A stretch of 64,000 bases of DNA from Bryobacterales bacterium (GCA_026713545.1 JAPOOG010000045.1:29316-93315), one strand, 5' to 3'; shown: positions 1 to 10,200, counted from the stretch's first letter. Notes: generated from the sequence alone by a model not told the origin. Program-made: numbers and translations.

Positions 1-1
1 T

Positions 2-886
2 TCCGACAAGGAACGAATAGCGGACAACACGAAGATCAGCCAGAGCGTTGACGGGCTGATGGCTGAAACGAGCGGGCTGCGGAAGATCTTGCACAATCCT
101 CAGTTGCGGGGCCAGTGGGGTGAGCAGCACCTGCACAACGTGCTTGTTGCGGCCGGTATGGAGCAGCACGTCGATTATTTCAAGCAGGACACTGTGGGCG
201 ACGCGCCGGACGCTGCGTTGATGCGCCCCGACGCGCAGGTGAAGATTCCAGGTGGCGCCACAGTCGTGATTGACGCCAAGACACCGCACGACAGCTACGA
301 CCAGGCAATGCGCAGCACGAACGGACAGGAACAGACGCGATTGCTTGCAGAACATGCTGCTGCCCTTGCCAAACATGCTCAAGAGCTCGCGGGTCGGAAT
401 TATGCGCAATGGGTAGAGGGCTCACCCGATTTCGTGATGATGTACGTGCCGACCGACCCGATGCTTGACGCGGCCATCAAAGTCGAGCCAGCGATCTGGC
501 AGGAGACGTGGCAACGACACCGAGTGCTGATCACGACACCGGGCCTTCTGATCGCGTTCCTGCGGACCGTGGCGCTCGCGTGGCAGCAGCAGAACATCCA
601 CCAGAACGCACAGAAGATCGCGGAGACTGCCAGAGAGTTATACGGCCGCCTGCGTACCTATGCCGGACACCTCGACAAGATGGGCCGCGGGCTCCGCCAA
701 GCCGTCGACGCGTACAACAGTGGCGTCGGCTCGTTCCAGTTGCGCGTGCTGGCCCAGGCGCGCCGCTTCGAGGAACTGAGCGCCACTGGTAACACCGAGC
801 GGATCGGTGAGCCCAAGCAGATCGAGAACGCTGTACGCCAGGTTGATGCGCCGGAGCAGCCTCACCCGACCGGTACTGGCGACTGA
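2..886 (+). CDS. rmuC: DNA recombination protein RmuC (5'-truncated by window edge)
   Basis: The reading frame is open from base 2 to the stop at 884-886, so the start lies before the window. The visible part holds the RmuC core: the motif RGQWGE near the beginning of the conserved domain, a nuclease-like core with VVIDAKTP and a central hydrophobic, tryptophan-containing helix. RmuC proteins are predicted restriction-endonuclease-fold proteins that limit recombination between inverted repeats; the chemistry is not well established. The usual N-terminal membrane anchor and coiled coil would be upstream and cannot be seen. The charged tail after the domain is ordinary for the family. No partner gene follows on this strand. 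Confidence 0.9.
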   Translation, partial: SDKERIADNTKISQSVDGLMAETSGLRKILHNPQLRGQWGEQHLHNVLVAAGMEQHVDYFKQDTVGDAPDAALMRPDAQVKIPGGATVVIDAKTPHDSYDQAMRSTNGQEQTRLLAEHAAALAKHAQELAGRNYAQWVEGSPDFVMMYVPTDPMLDAAIKVEPAIWQETWQRHRVLITTPGLLIAFLRTVALAWQQQNIHQNAQKIAETARELYGRLRTYAGHLDKMGRGLRQAVDAYNSGVGSFQLRVLAQARRFEELSATGNTERIGEPKQIENAVRQVDAPEQPHPTGTGD

Positions 887-1100
887 AGTTGTCCCGAGCC
901 TGCGGGCGGGTTCACTCTTGCGGGTTCACGTCAAAACCTGCGTATGAACTTCGGTTCCTGGGATAACGACCGGCGGACATGGGCAGTCGTTGTCTCTGTA
1001 GTTCTTCGGAGCGGATCGGCTTGGCGCGCCGTCCTGCTCACTTCGCTTCGAGCGGCAACCGAAGCCCGCTGCTCCTTCTGGAGACTTCCACCGCGAGCTG

Positions 1101-2636
1101 CTATGGATTTGTCTGTCGGACCAGACAGTAAAGCGTATTGCGAGTCCGAATATACAGGCGATTCTCGACGATGGCGGGCGTGGCGTAGACCTCCTCCCCG
1201 AAGTCGTGGGAAGTCAGTATCTCCCACTGAGCGCCGGCCTTGAGAACGGTGGCTTTCCCCAACTGGCTGATCATATAGACCTTGCCGTCCGCGCCCACGG
1301 GAGAGGCATAGTATTTGTCAAGTGCTTTTCTTAAACGGCCCTGCTTGAAGATCTCTCCGGTCTGGGGGTCGAGCGTCGATAGAATGCCGCCATCCTTGAT
1401 CAGATAGAGAACATTGTCGTAAATGAGCGGGGAAGGGACGTTCGGCAGAAACTTTTCCAGACTCCAGACTAGGTGATCGGTCTCCGTGAGGTTCCCGCGG
1501 CCGCCGTGACGAACGGCCATCAGGCTGCTCTTGGACGTGCGGCGAATGCGGTGAAACTCCCAGTCGCGCTGGTCAACGAGTTTGTCGTGGTCGAGGTCGA
1601 TGAGATAGAGCTTGCGCTTCGGCTCTACGATCTTGAGTTCTTCCTCGTTCATGACGCCGTCGCTGTTCTTGTCGGCTTTCTTGATCGCCTCGGCGAACGT
1701 CGGAATCGCATCCGCCGGGATCTGGCCTCCTCCTTCCCAGGAATTGGAATAGATCATGTTGCCGTGGATGATCGGCGTCGATTTGGTCTGCCAGCCGCCG
1801 CCGTTGACCCACCAGAGCTTCTCGCCCGTATCGGCGGAATAGGAGGCGAGGAAATAGGCGCTGGGTACGATCACTTCGAGAGGCCCTTCCTTCGGTTGAA
1901 AAACGGCAGGAGTCACGTAGGATCGCGTGGTTTCCGGGCGGTCGGTTTTCCAGATGACCTTACCCGCGTTCTTATCCACCGCGAGCATGTAGGGAGCCGT
2001 GTCAGAGTCGCATACCAGGATCACTTTGTCGTCAACCAGAATTGGTGAAGAGCCGTGCCCGTTGACATTGTTGAATGGCCCCAGGGGCAGCCGCCAACGC
2101 TCATCTCCTTCGACGGTGTAAGAGATCAAACCGAAGTCGCCGAAGAAGACGTAGACGTTCTCGCCGTCGGTGACCGGACTCGGCGATGCGGGCGAGTTGG
2201 TCTTTTCGTAACGCTCCATGCGCGGTCGTGGAGCTGCTTTCTTCCAGAGAATCTCTCCGTTGCCGCGGTCGATCGCGAATGTGACGAGTTTGCCTCCGGC
2301 GTCAACCACTTTCTCGCGCCCGGCGTCCGTTTCCTCGCCGCCTTCGGCCGCGGTCAGAAAAATACGGTTCCCGCTGATGATGGGCGAGGAATGACCCCAT
2401 GGCAAAGAGATCTTCCAGAGGATATTGCGTTTATCACCGAGGTCGGCAGGCAGTCCGGTCGCATCGGCGATGCCGCTGCCGTTCGGCCCGCGAAAACGGG
2501 GCCAGTCGGTCCCGCTGGCGGGGATGGAAGCCACGCCGAGCAAAGTCAGAACACAAAATGTATACAGGCCAAGCTTGGCGATCGTTGAACAAGTCGTCAC
2601 AGTTGCGAGTGTAGGCCGTCGCCCGTCCTGCCGCAA
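1101..2636 (-). CDS. Secreted PQQ-like beta-propeller protein with EF-hand loops
   Basis: About 511 aa with an N-terminal hydrophobic export segment followed by TDWPRFRGPNGSG, the signature opening of the BamB/PQQ-like propeller family common in Planctomycetes and Acidobacteria. Several propeller blades with G-x-W/L-W repeats are visible (for example GEILWKKAAP, GKVIWKTDRP, GEKLWWVNGG). In the middle sits an insert with a canonical calcium loop (DKNSDGVMNEEE) and a weaker second one (DLDHDKLVDQRD). The most 5' start here is TTG at 2636; a GTG at 2600 gives a more normal signal peptide (MTTCSTIAKLGLYTF). It begins 8 bp after the accC stop and is probably cotranscribed with it. No catalytic function can be assigned; a periplasmic location is inferred. 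Confidence 0.8.
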   Translation of the reverse strand: MRQDGRRPTLATVTTCSTIAKLGLYTFCVLTLLGVASIPASGTDWPRFRGPNGSGIADATGLPADLGDKRNILWKISLPWGHSSPIISGNRIFLTAAEGGEETDAGREKVVDAGGKLVTFAIDRGNGEILWKKAAPRPRMERYEKTNSPASPSPVTDGENVYVFFGDFGLISYTVEGDERWRLPLGPFNNVNGHGSSPILVDDKVILVCDSDTAPYMLAVDKNAGKVIWKTDRPETTRSYVTPAVFQPKEGPLEVIVPSAYFLASYSADTGEKLWWVNGGGWQTKSTPIIHGNMIYSNSWEGGGQIPADAIPTFAEAIKKADKNSDGVMNEEELKIVEPKRKLYLIDLDHDKLVDQRDWEFHRIRRTSKSSLMAVRHGGRGNLTETDHLVWSLEKFLPNVPSPLIYDNVLYLIKDGGILSTLDPQTGEIFKQGRLRKALDKYYASPVGADGKVYMISQLGKATVLKAGAQWEILTSHDFGEEVYATPAIVENRLYIRTRNTLYCLVRQTNP

Positions 2637-2644
2637 CGTGGCGG

Positions 2645-4021
2645 CTAGTTGACGACTCGACTCATACCGGCATCGGCTCGTCGTTGGGAAAAACGGTCAA
2701 GGTAGTGCGTATCGAAGTTCCCAAGGACAAAATCCGGGTCGGCCATTACCCGCTCGTGAAAGGGGATCAAAGTGTCGATTCCCTCCATCAACATCATGCC
2801 GAGGGAGCGCTGCATGCGGCTGATGGCCTCGGTGCGGTCGCGTCCATGCGCGATGAGTTTCGCGACAAGCGAGTCGTAGTACGGTGGGACAAACCAGCCT
2901 GAGTACGCTGCCGTGTCCACACGGATGCCCGGCCCACCCGGCAGAAGCATCTGCGTGATACGTCCCGCGGAGGGCACAAACGTCTTGGGGTTTTCCGCAT
3001 TGATGCGGCACTCGATGGCATGCCCTCGCGGCTCGATCTTGCCGGTCACAATTGACGACAAGGGTTCGCCTGCGGCAAGCAGTAGCTGACTCTTGACCAG
3101 ATCGATTCCGGTGACCACTTCCGTGATCGGGTGCTCGACCTGGATGCGGGCGTTTAGCTCGATGAAGTAGAGTTCGCCCTCATCATCCATCAGGAACTCC
3201 GCCGTGCCGGCATTCGAGTAGCCGACTCGTTCGAAAGCCTTTTCAAGCCGCCGGCACATTCGGTTGCGTGTTTTCGAGTCGATGCGGGGCGAGGGCGCTT
3301 CTTCGATCAGCTTCTGATGCCGTCTTTGGATCGAGCATTCCCGTTCGCCTAACGCAACGACTTTCCCATGGTTGTCTCCAAGAATCTGGAATTCGATATG
3401 ACGTGGCCCCTCGATGTACTTCTCGAGATAAACGTCGGACGATTGAAAACTCACTGCCGCCTCGTGCCGCGCCTGATGGAACAGTTTGGGCAGTTCGCTC
3501 GGCTCTCGAACGATTCGCATGCCGCGTCCCCCGCCGCCACCGGCCGCCTTGAGGATGACCGGGAAGCCGATGTCCTTCGCTAGGGAAAGAGCCTCGCGGG
3601 CGGTTTCGAGCGGATCCTCGGACCCCGGCAGGATCGGCAGACCGGCCGCGCGCGCCTGCTTGCGAGCTTCGGCTTTGTCGCCCATCTGACGAATGGTTTC
3701 GACCTCCGGGCCGATGAACCGAATACCCGACTCACGGCAGACATCCGCGAAGCCGGCGTTCTCGGCTAGGAATCCGTAGCCGGGATGGATCGCGTCGACG
3801 TCGGTGATTTCCGCCGCGCTGATCACCGCAGGCACGTTCAGGTAACTGTCTTTGCTGCGCGGAGGACCGATGCAGAGCGCTTCATCGGCATGGCGGACGT
3901 GCAGCGACTCGCGGTCCGCTTCCGAGTAGACGGCGACCGTGCGAATCCCAAGATCCCTGCAGGCAGAGATGACTCGGACCGCAATCTCACCTCGGTTCGC
4001 GATCAGAACTTTTTTGAACAT
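2645..4021 (-). CDS. accC: Acetyl-CoA carboxylase, biotin carboxylase subunit
   Basis: 458 aa, the usual length. It carries out ATP-dependent carboxylation of the biotin on AccB, the first half reaction of malonyl-CoA synthesis. The N-terminus [18 protein letters not shown] is diagnostic, so I start at 4021 rather than at an upstream in-frame ATG. The ATP-grasp glycine loop ([12 protein letters not shown]), the [12 protein letters not shown] segment and the [14 protein letters not shown] active-site segment are all present. It lies 13 bp downstream of accB and is followed after 8 bp by the propeller gene, so pepP-like, accB, accC and the propeller gene look like one transcription unit. Nothing looks degenerate. 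Confidence 0.97.
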   Translation of the reverse strand: MFKKVLIANRGEIAVRVISACRDLGIRTVAVYSEADRESLHVRHADEALCIGPPRSKDSYLNVPAVISAAEITDVDAIHPGYGFLAENAGFADVCRESGIRFIGPEVETIRQMGDKAEARKQARAAGLPILPGSEDPLETAREALSLAKDIGFPVILKAAGGGGGRGMRIVREPSELPKLFHQARHEAAVSFQSSDVYLEKYIEGPRHIEFQILGDNHGKVVALGERECSIQRRHQKLIEEAPSPRIDSKTRNRMCRRLEKAFERVGYSNAGTAEFLMDDEGELYFIELNARIQVEHPITEVVTGIDLVKSQLLLAAGEPLSSIVTGKIEPRGHAIECRINAENPKTFVPSAGRITQMLLPGGPGIRVDTAAYSGWFVPPYYDSLVAKLIAHGRDRTEAISRMQRSLGMMLMEGIDTLIPFHERVMADPDFVLGNFDTHYLDRFSQRRADAGMSRVVN

Positions 4022-4034
4022 CCGCGTAGAAAAG

Positions 4035-4541
4035 TTAGCTCGGCCGGATCGCGAACAGTGCTTCGCCGTATTCGACGGGCTGCCCGTTCGAGACGAGCTG
4101 CTTCTCGATGGTTCCCGCCACGTCGGCTTCAATCTCGTTCATCAGCTTCATCGCTTCGATGATGCAAAGCACCTGCCCCGCGGTGACCTGTTCCCCAACC
4201 TCGACGAAGGGCTCGGCGTCAGGGCTGGGCGCCTCGTAAAAGGTTCCTACAATGGGAGACTTCACCTGCGTGAGTCCTGCATCGGAGGATTCGGACGGAG
4301 CGGCGGTTTCAGCGGTCGGATCGAGCGGTTTTCCAGGCTCTTCCCCTGCAGGGGAGGGGATTTCCTTGATCTGCTGCGGGGCTGAAACGCCGGGGGCGAC
4401 GATGACGTAAGGCGGCCGGTTTCCGTCATCGGACGACCCTCGTCGGATACGAACCTTCTCGTCGCCTCTTTCGAGCTCGAATTCCTGGATGTCTCGCTCT
4501 GCGAGGGCATCCATCAGTTCCTTGATTTCGTCCAGGTTCAT
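4035..4541 (-). CDS. accB: Acetyl-CoA carboxylase biotin carboxyl carrier protein
   Basis: 168 aa from the ATG at 4541, chosen because [17 protein letters not shown] is the normal AccB beginning; an upstream start at 4598 would add an unlikely leader. Layout is typical: a short N-terminal helical region, a proline/alanine-rich flexible linker, and a C-terminal biotinyl domain with the biotin-accepting lysine in EAMKLMNE. The linker is rich in Pro, Ser and Glu. The domain ends at AIRPS, as expected for complete BCCP. It lies directly upstream of accC and supplies that enzyme's substrate. No strong Shine-Dalgarno match is visible at the chosen start. Confidence 0.96.
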   Translation of the reverse strand: MNLDEIKELMDALAERDIQEFELERGDEKVRIRRGSSDDGNRPPYVIVAPGVSAPQQIKEIPSPAGEEPGKPLDPTAETAAPSESSDAGLTQVKSPIVGTFYEAPSPDAEPFVEVGEQVTAGQVLCIIEAMKLMNEIEADVAGTIEKQLVSNGQPVEYGEALFAIRPS

Positions 4542-4611
4542 CCCGTTACGTACCGTTAAAGTGAAACCTGTTCTGGTTTGGGCAGGAGAGCTCGGCACTC
4601 GCTCCCGATGA

Positions 4612-5727
4612 TCACAAGGTTCGCAGTTGTCGAGGTGTACGGCTGAGCAGTTCGCAACCTGTCTTGGTCACGAGAAGTAGGTCTTCAATCCGCACTCCTC
4701 CGACGTCTTCGACATATGCGCCCGGTTCGATCGTGATTACCATCCCCGATGCCAGCCGCGTCTGTTCGCCTGCCCCCACTCGCGGCTGCTCGTGAATCTC
4801 GAGTCCGACTCCATGACCTGTGGCGTGCGGGAAGACATCACCATACCCAAAGTCCGCAAGCACTTTCCTCGCCGCTTGATCCACCGTTGCGGCTTTGACA
4901 CCGGATCGAACCTGATCTACAGCCGTTTCCTGGGCTTCCCGAACTGCTCGGAAAATCCGTCGCTTTTCGCTTCCGACGCGCCCGAAACATATCGTTCGGG
5001 TCATGTCACTGTTGTAGCCATCGAGTATAGCACCGTGATCCAGAACAACGAGTGAGTTGGGAACGATACGCTCCGTCCTGGCGCGGGCATGGGGCAGGGC
5101 AGAGTGAGGTCCGCTGGCGACGATCGTTTCAAACGCCGCACCCTCTGCGCCCAAGCTGCGGAACTCGAAGTCCAATTCGGCCGCGAAGCGGGCTTCGGTC
5201 CATTCCGCCCGGGCCCGTGAGCAGACGTTGTCGAACGCTCTTGAATTCAGCAGCGCAGCGAGCCGAATCTTGGCAATCTCGTCAGGCGTCTTCACTAGGC
5301 GAAGCTTCTCAACTAGGCCGTCGACCGGCTCGACCCGTGTCCGGCGGAGTTTGCGCCGCAGCGTTCGATAGAGGGCATGCGAAATGCGGTTCTCTTCGAC
5401 CGCGAGCCGACGGACTTGCTCCTCCTGGAGATCACTGAAGAGCAAGTCGAGCGGACTTTGCGTCGATTCGCATACATCGACACCTCGAGCTTGTGCTCTC
5501 GCTTGGGTCGTGTAACGTCCGTCGGTATAAAGCTTGGCGTGGTCGGCTGAGATCATCAGAAATCCGTAACTTCCGTCGAATCCGCAAAGGTATTGAATGT
5601 TCGATCCTGCGGAGACGAGAAAGAAGTCGTTCCCTTCGAAGCCGGCCTTCGCCAAGTCGAGACGCAACTTCCTGACGCGCTTTTTGAAGATGGGGGGCTC
5701 TCCTTGCGCTTGATGCTGTGTCGTCAC
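4612..5727 (-). CDS. Xaa-Pro aminopeptidase family (M24B) peptidase
   Basis: 371 aa, a normal size for the short PepP/PepQ-like enzymes. The N-terminal creatinase-like domain ([18 protein letters not shown]) is followed by the pita-bread metallopeptidase domain. All five metal ligands can be placed: Asp in VVLDHGA, Asp in NSDMTRT, His in [12 protein letters not shown], Glu in TIEPGAY and Glu in GGVRIED. It should be a dinuclear metal enzyme removing residues ahead of proline. It is followed by accB and accC; a PepQ-like gene ahead of accB-accC is a recurrent arrangement in other phyla, there often with efp between them. No efp is found here. Whether it prefers dipeptides or longer peptides cannot be told. 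Confidence 0.9.
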   Translation of the reverse strand: MTTQHQAQGEPPIFKKRVRKLRLDLAKAGFEGNDFFLVSAGSNIQYLCGFDGSYGFLMISADHAKLYTDGRYTTQARAQARGVDVCESTQSPLDLLFSDLQEEQVRRLAVEENRISHALYRTLRRKLRRTRVEPVDGLVEKLRLVKTPDEIAKIRLAALLNSRAFDNVCSRARAEWTEARFAAELDFEFRSLGAEGAAFETIVASGPHSALPHARARTERIVPNSLVVLDHGAILDGYNSDMTRTICFGRVGSEKRRIFRAVREAQETAVDQVRSGVKAATVDQAARKVLADFGYGDVFPHATGHGVGLEIHEQPRVGAGEQTRLASGMVITIEPGAYVEDVGGVRIEDLLLVTKTGCELLSRTPRQLRTL

Positions 5728-5750
5728 TGTGCCCGCTCAGGAACTGCAAG

Positions 5751-5845
5751 ACTGCATTTCTCGTCAAGTGGCGAGGTGAAGTGCCTGCCTGCTGCAGGCA
5801 GGTGTGAGAGGGCCGTCAGGAAAAGGCGCGCGCCGCTCGAGCCAT
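5751..5845 (+). repeat. Intergenic element, copy A (partial)
   Basis: The left half of the element described at 61175-61347: CATTTCTC followed by CAAGTGGCGAGGTGAAGTGC, then GTGAGAGGGCCGTCAGG and a GGCGCGCGCCGCTCGAGCC segment. It is interrupted at about 5783-5801 by a small perfect hairpin (CCTGCCT-GCTGC-AGGCAGG). The right half is not recognisable. It lies between the lipoprotein gene and the M24 peptidase gene. Confidence 0.6.
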
Positions 5846-5908
5846 CAACACGGCCTTTATCCCAGGCTGCTGAGACATCAGCAAGCGGTCTCTGACGGAC
5901 GTTCGTTG

Positions 5909-6529
5909 TCACGGCGACGTACCGGCCAGATCTTCTGCCAGCAGGCGCGCGCGTGCTGCCAGGTTTCTCGCGAGCGGCAGGTCCTCTCCGCGTACTTCCT
6001 GCGCCTGCCGCATGAAAGCTCTCACCCGCTTGATTTGTGCGCTGCGTTCCCGGAGTCCGCTGCCGTTCAGAACCCGGCTCAGACTCTCTTCAGCAGCGGC
6101 AAGATCACGGTCGATCATGCGGTTGTACTCGGAGCGTTCTTCGGAGGAAAGAATGATGCCGAGTCGAAACGGTGTCCGGGGATTCGCCGCTGGCTCGGGG
6201 GGCGTTGCGGCCTGCTCGTCCGCCGTCGGCTCATTGTCAGCAACCGGCTCGGACCTTTCCTCGTCGGCCTGATCGGACCGCTCGACTCTCAATGGGATGC
6301 GTTCGGATGAGATGGCTTCCGGCGGAATGGGCTGCGGAGGTGGCAGTTTCTCCTGCGTTTGCGGTTCCCAAGCCACGCCGGCCGGACGCTCCGGGGGGGC
6401 AGCCGCCGGCTCAGCGGCCACCGGAGCCGGAGGAGGCGCCGCGGTTGTCTTCCTTCCGCACCCTGCCTGCGTGATCATTGCGGCAAGCAACAAGCCCGCT
6501 CCCAGCATTCGAACTGCTTGTATGCGCAT
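5909..6529 (-). CDS. Lipoprotein of unknown function
   Basis: I start at 6529, where MRIQAVRMLGAGLLLAAMIT gives a proper type II signal peptide ending in the lipobox TQAGC. The mature part begins with a long Pro/Ala/Glu-rich stretch, probably a flexible spacer from the membrane. The last 80 or so residues form a charged helical region (SSEERSEYNRMIDRDLAAAE) ending in RARLLAEDLAGTSP that suggests a coiled-coil or helical-hairpin domain. It follows the sensor kinase on the same strand by 92 bp. I do not recognise the family. A role in envelope sensing with the two-component pair is only positional inference. Confidence 0.75.
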   Translation of the reverse strand: MRIQAVRMLGAGLLLAAMITQAGCGRKTTAAPPPAPVAAEPAAAPPERPAGVAWEPQTQEKLPPPQPIPPEAISSERIPLRVERSDQADEERSEPVADNEPTADEQAATPPEPAANPRTPFRLGIILSSEERSEYNRMIDRDLAAAEESLSRVLNGSGLRERSAQIKRVRAFMRQAQEVRGEDLPLARNLAARARLLAEDLAGTSP

Positions 6530-6621
6530 TCCCGGCCTTGAAGCGAACGCTCCAACCGGATCGGCGCTGGAGGGGAATAACATGAGATCCATCGCCCTGG
6601 CGGACGCCGCTCCGAACTCTT

Positions 6622-8541
6622 TCAGGCGCCGTTTGCTCCCATCCGCGATTCGGCCCGCTTTTCGGCGTCAGACGCGCCGCCGGACTGTCCACTCCGGTCA
6701 CGCGGGAAGCGCAACCGAAACGTTGTGCCCTCATTTTGTTTGCTAGTGAAGTCGATTGTACCACTGTGCAGTTGCACGACCCGAAAGGTCATGGCGAGCC
6801 CGATACCGGTGCCCTTGCCCTTTGTCGAGAAGTACAGGTTGTAGATCTTCTCTTGTAACTCCACAGGGATGCCTGTGCCTTCATCCTGCACCTTGAGCAG
6901 CCACATGCCGGCTGATTCTTCGACGGAGATGGTCAGCTTTCCACCGTTCGTCATCGCTTCCACACCGTTGACGACGACGTTGAGGATGGCCTGCATGAGC
7001 AGGTCACGATCGCCCTGCATCCGAGCGCTCTCGACTTTCTTGTCGACGACGACTTCTACCGGCTGACCGGCAGCTTCGGTGCGAACGAGTGTTGCGACCT
7101 CGGACGCGGTCTCGACCAGATCGATCACAGCCATGTTCAACTCGACGGGACGCGTGAAATCCAGGAAGCTTTTGACGACGCGGTCCAGGCGTGTGATCTC
7201 TCGTGAGATTACTCTCAGCTCGGTTTCTGCTTGCGAGTCGCTGTCTTGCAACTTGTTCTTGAGCACTTCAAGATGCAGCACGATCGAGTTGAGGGGATTC
7301 TTGATTTCATGGGCGGCCCCGCTCGTAAGCCGGCTGATGGCGGCCAAGCGCGTCGAGATATCAAGCTGCGACTCGATTTGGCGTCTTGGCGCAGCCTCGC
7401 GGATGGTCACCAGGGTCCCGGCGCGCTCACGGCTCGGAAAGTCCTCCACAACTTCGACCGTCAGCAACACTTCGACTGTCGAACCGTCGGGTCGCTCCAG
7501 CACGAGTGGGCGGTCGCGCACTTCCCGCTGCACGTGGACCGCGCCTTGAACGATGGCCCCCATCTCCGTCGAGGAAGGGAAGACGTCATGGAGATGCTTG
7601 CCCATGACTTCCCAGCGCCCCCGGCTCAGCAGCCGCTCCGCTCCGCGGCCCGCCAGCGCAAGGCGATCGTTGCGTCCGAACAGCAAAACCGCCTCTTCCA
7701 TCCGATCCATCAGTTGATCGAGGTTCGACCGCAGTTCCGCGACATCGGCCTGCGCGCCGTGGAACTGCTTGCCGAGTAGACTGAGCTTCGATTCGACGAC
7801 CGCTTCTTCCCGCGAGACGCTCCGTGACTCCTCACGACCTGTCTCGCCGCGGGCGATGCGGTCGATAACCTCTCCGATGCGTGCGAGCGGCTTGAATGCC
7901 CACCTCGAGGCAATGGCGGCAACCACAACGGAGATCAGCAGAGCGATCGCTGAAACGAGTCCGAGGTTGATGATTTGCGGAAGCACTTCGTTCCGGAGAA
8001 GAACAGTCGACACGATCACGTGGACCGCGAGGATGGGGTCGTCTTGCCCTTGCAAGCCGAGTTTCCGTGTCACGCGGTAGTCTCTGTTCGGCGACACGAT
8101 CTCGTTGACCCGGTCTGTCAAGGTTCTCGACGTGAACTGAGTCAGCTCGGGAGGCAGGTCCAGCTTTTGACCCTGACGCGACGGCAGCGAAGCTGCGAGG
8201 ATGCGGTGGTCTTCGCCGGTGATGACGATCTCGACGATGTAGCGCGCGCCGCCCGTCATCCGCTGCAGAAACAGAGCAAGATCAGCGTCGAGTTCGACGA
8301 TCTGAGTCCAGACACGCTTCATCTCGTCGAGCGTCTGCGGTTGCGGTATCCGGCGCGATGCCTTTTCGTTGACGAGCGGGATGAGAAAGCTTTCGACGAC
8401 CTCCGCATTGCTCGTGGCGAGATACAGGGCGTCGTTCAGCCGCGTTTCAATCGCGTCTCGGACGTTGATGACTGAGAGTACGCCGACAACGACGGCTACG
8501 AGCAGAATGATGAACGTTCGAAGACGCGCTCGAAGAGACAT
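6622..8541 (-). CDS. Membrane sensor histidine kinase (NtrB-like)
   Basis: 639 aa. TM1 is at about residues 10-27 and TM2 at about 189-211, enclosing a periplasmic sensor domain of about 160 residues. A HAMP linker (about 212-265), a PAS-like domain (about 270-385) and the transmitter follow. The phospho-acceptor is His411 in SGAAHEIKNPLN. The ATPase domain has the N box NVVVNGVEAM, the G1 box DEGTGIP and the G2 box GKGTGIGLAM. The H-box resembles NtrB/AtoS-type kinases that act on sigma-54 regulators, and such a regulator lies immediately upstream (8782-10200), so they are very probably cognate. The signal sensed is unknown. The two genes are separated by 240 bp holding a repeat element. Confidence 0.92.
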   Translation of the reverse strand: MSLRARLRTFIILLVAVVVGVLSVINVRDAIETRLNDALYLATSNAEVVESFLIPLVNEKASRRIPQPQTLDEMKRVWTQIVELDADLALFLQRMTGGARYIVEIVITGEDHRILAASLPSRQGQKLDLPPELTQFTSRTLTDRVNEIVSPNRDYRVTRKLGLQGQDDPILAVHVIVSTVLLRNEVLPQIINLGLVSAIALLISVVVAAIASRWAFKPLARIGEVIDRIARGETGREESRSVSREEAVVESKLSLLGKQFHGAQADVAELRSNLDQLMDRMEEAVLLFGRNDRLALAGRGAERLLSRGRWEVMGKHLHDVFPSSTEMGAIVQGAVHVQREVRDRPLVLERPDGSTVEVLLTVEVVEDFPSRERAGTLVTIREAAPRRQIESQLDISTRLAAISRLTSGAAHEIKNPLNSIVLHLEVLKNKLQDSDSQAETELRVISREITRLDRVVKSFLDFTRPVELNMAVIDLVETASEVATLVRTEAAGQPVEVVVDKKVESARMQGDRDLLMQAILNVVVNGVEAMTNGGKLTISVEESAGMWLLKVQDEGTGIPVELQEKIYNLYFSTKGKGTGIGLAMTFRVVQLHSGTIDFTSKQNEGTTFRLRFPRDRSGQSGGASDAEKRAESRMGANGA

Positions 8542-8565
8542 TCGCGTGCTCGGCGGACCGACAGC

Positions 8566-8740
8566 CCGGCCCGCATTGTCTCACCACTCGGCGAGATGAG
8601 AGGTTCGTAAGGACGAGGAGCGGACCGCTTGCAGCGAGAAGGTGCACGTGAGAGTACATCGGCCACGGCAAGCAAGTACAACGAAGTCATGCGAGAGTGG
8701 CCGGTTTTCCTTTCCTTCCTGACAATGGGCCACTGGCGGC
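8566..8740 (+). repeat. Intergenic element, copy B
   Basis: It begins with CCGCATTGTCTCACCACTCGG and contains GCACGTGAGAGTACATCGG and GGCAAGCAAGTACAACGAAG, shared with copies C and F. The outer ends are imperfect inverted repeats: GGCCCGCATTGTC on the left and GACAATGGGCC on the right, which reads GGCCCATTGTC on the other strand. It sits between the response-regulator and sensor-kinase genes. Confidence 0.65.
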
Positions 8741-8781
8741 TGGCCGCTGATGTCAGGCTGTCGGACTTCCATCTTGGTGGC

Positions 8782-10200
8782 TCAGTCCCGGCCCGCTGCC
8801 TCCCGCGCCGGCTCGGAACCGTATTCCTTGAGCTTGTTGTGGAGCGTCTTGAGGCTGATCTCCAGAATGCGGGCGGCGCGCGTCTTGTTGTTGTTCGTGT
8901 GCGCGAGAGTCTTCAGAATCAGGGCCTTCTCGGCTTCCCGCACGGTTGTTCCCACTCGTAGCGGCACATCATGCGGATCGCTGGAAACGGCAGAGGCTGG
9001 TTCTTTCTCGTCCAATGCTCCGATCAAATGGACCGGCCGGATCGTTCCCTCGCCGGCCAGGATGATCGCTCGCTCCAAAATGTTGCGCAGTTCACGGACG
9101 TTGCCGGGCCAGCGATACCGCCGGAGCTTTTCGGCGACCTCGGGATGAATGTCGACGACCTTGCATTCGTGCTTCTCGTTCATCCCACGGATGAGGGCTT
9201 CGGTGATGGGCAAGACATCGTCGGAGCGTTCCCGCAGTGGCGGCAGGTGAACATGAAAGACGTTGAGTCGATAGAAAAGGTCCTGGCGCATCCCGCCTTG
9301 TTTGAGCTCGTCGGCGAGGTCCTTGTTGGTGGAAGCGATTACGCGGGTATCGACCCGCAGTTCCCGGCTGCCGCCGAGTCGACGAACTCGTGAGTCTTCC
9401 AGAACGCGCAGCAGCTTGGCTTGCGTGCCGACAGGCATGTCACCGATCTCGTCGAGCAGCAGCGTCCCCCCGTGAGCAAGCTCGAAGCAGCCGGGACGCC
9501 GCTGCAACGCGCCCGTGAATGCGCCCTTTTCGTGGCCGAACAGTTCGCTTTCCATGAGCGTTTCAGGAAGAGCCGCGCAATTGACGGCCACGAATGGCCC
9601 AGCTCTGCGTCGGCTGAGCTTGTGGATTGCACGCGCGACGAGCTCCTTGCCGGTGCCGCTTTCACCCGTGATCAGCACGGCGGCCGTGCTGTCCGCGATC
9701 TGCCGGACGAGCGAAAAGACCTCCTGCATGGCCTTCGAGGGGCCGACGAGATCTTCGAGAACACCGCGATAGCTCAACTCTCGTTGCAGCCGCTCCGTCT
9801 CGCTCGCGAGACGGCCCTGTGCGGCGGCCCGCGAGAGTAGGACCTTCAGGGCGTTGGCTTGAATCGGCTTTTCGAGAAACCAGAACGCGCCGAGATCGTG
9901 AACCGTCTTGAGCGCATTCTCGATGCTGCCGAATGCGGTGAGGACGATGGACACTGGTCTGCTGCCGTCGCTCGAGAGCTTTTCCAGTAAAGCGAAGCCG
10001 TCCATGCGCGGCATGTTGAGGTCGGTGACGACGACCTGCGCCGGGAACGTCTGAAGTTTGTCGAGCGCATCCTGCCCGTCAAGCGCCGTCTCGACGGTGA
10101 AGCCCCACGAGGAGACGAGACTCGCCAGACCGTTGCGTTGATCCTCTTCGTCGTCGACGATCAACACACGAGCCGACGTGGATTCCCGAGCCTCCGCCAT
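8782..10200 (-). CDS. Sigma-54-dependent response regulator (NtrC family)
   Basis: 472 aa with the three classic domains. The receiver domain has the acidic pocket VDDEED and phospho-acceptor Asp60 in VVVTDLNMP, plus the conserved Lys in LEKPI. The AAA+ domain carries Walker A GESGTGKE, the sigma-54 contact loop GAFTGA, Walker B LLLDEIGD and the R-finger region, and ends with WPGNVREL. The C-terminal Fis-type helix-turn-helix reads NNKTRAARILEISLKTLHNKL. It should activate sigma-54 promoters when phosphorylated, probably by the kinase encoded next. Its targets are not evident; I found no convincing GGCAC-N5-TTGC element by eye near its neighbours. Confidence 0.95.
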   Translation of the reverse strand: MAEARESTSARVLIVDDEEDQRNGLASLVSSWGFTVETALDGQDALDKLQTFPAQVVVTDLNMPRMDGFALLEKLSSDGSRPVSIVLTAFGSIENALKTVHDLGAFWFLEKPIQANALKVLLSRAAAQGRLASETERLQRELSYRGVLEDLVGPSKAMQEVFSLVRQIADSTAAVLITGESGTGKELVARAIHKLSRRRAGPFVAVNCAALPETLMESELFGHEKGAFTGALQRRPGCFELAHGGTLLLDEIGDMPVGTQAKLLRVLEDSRVRRLGGSRELRVDTRVIASTNKDLADELKQGGMRQDLFYRLNVFHVHLPPLRERSDDVLPITEALIRGMNEKHECKVVDIHPEVAEKLRRYRWPGNVRELRNILERAIILAGEGTIRPVHLIGALDEKEPASAVSSDPHDVPLRVGTTVREAEKALILKTLAHTNNNKTRAARILEISLKTLHNKLKEYGSEPAREAAGRD

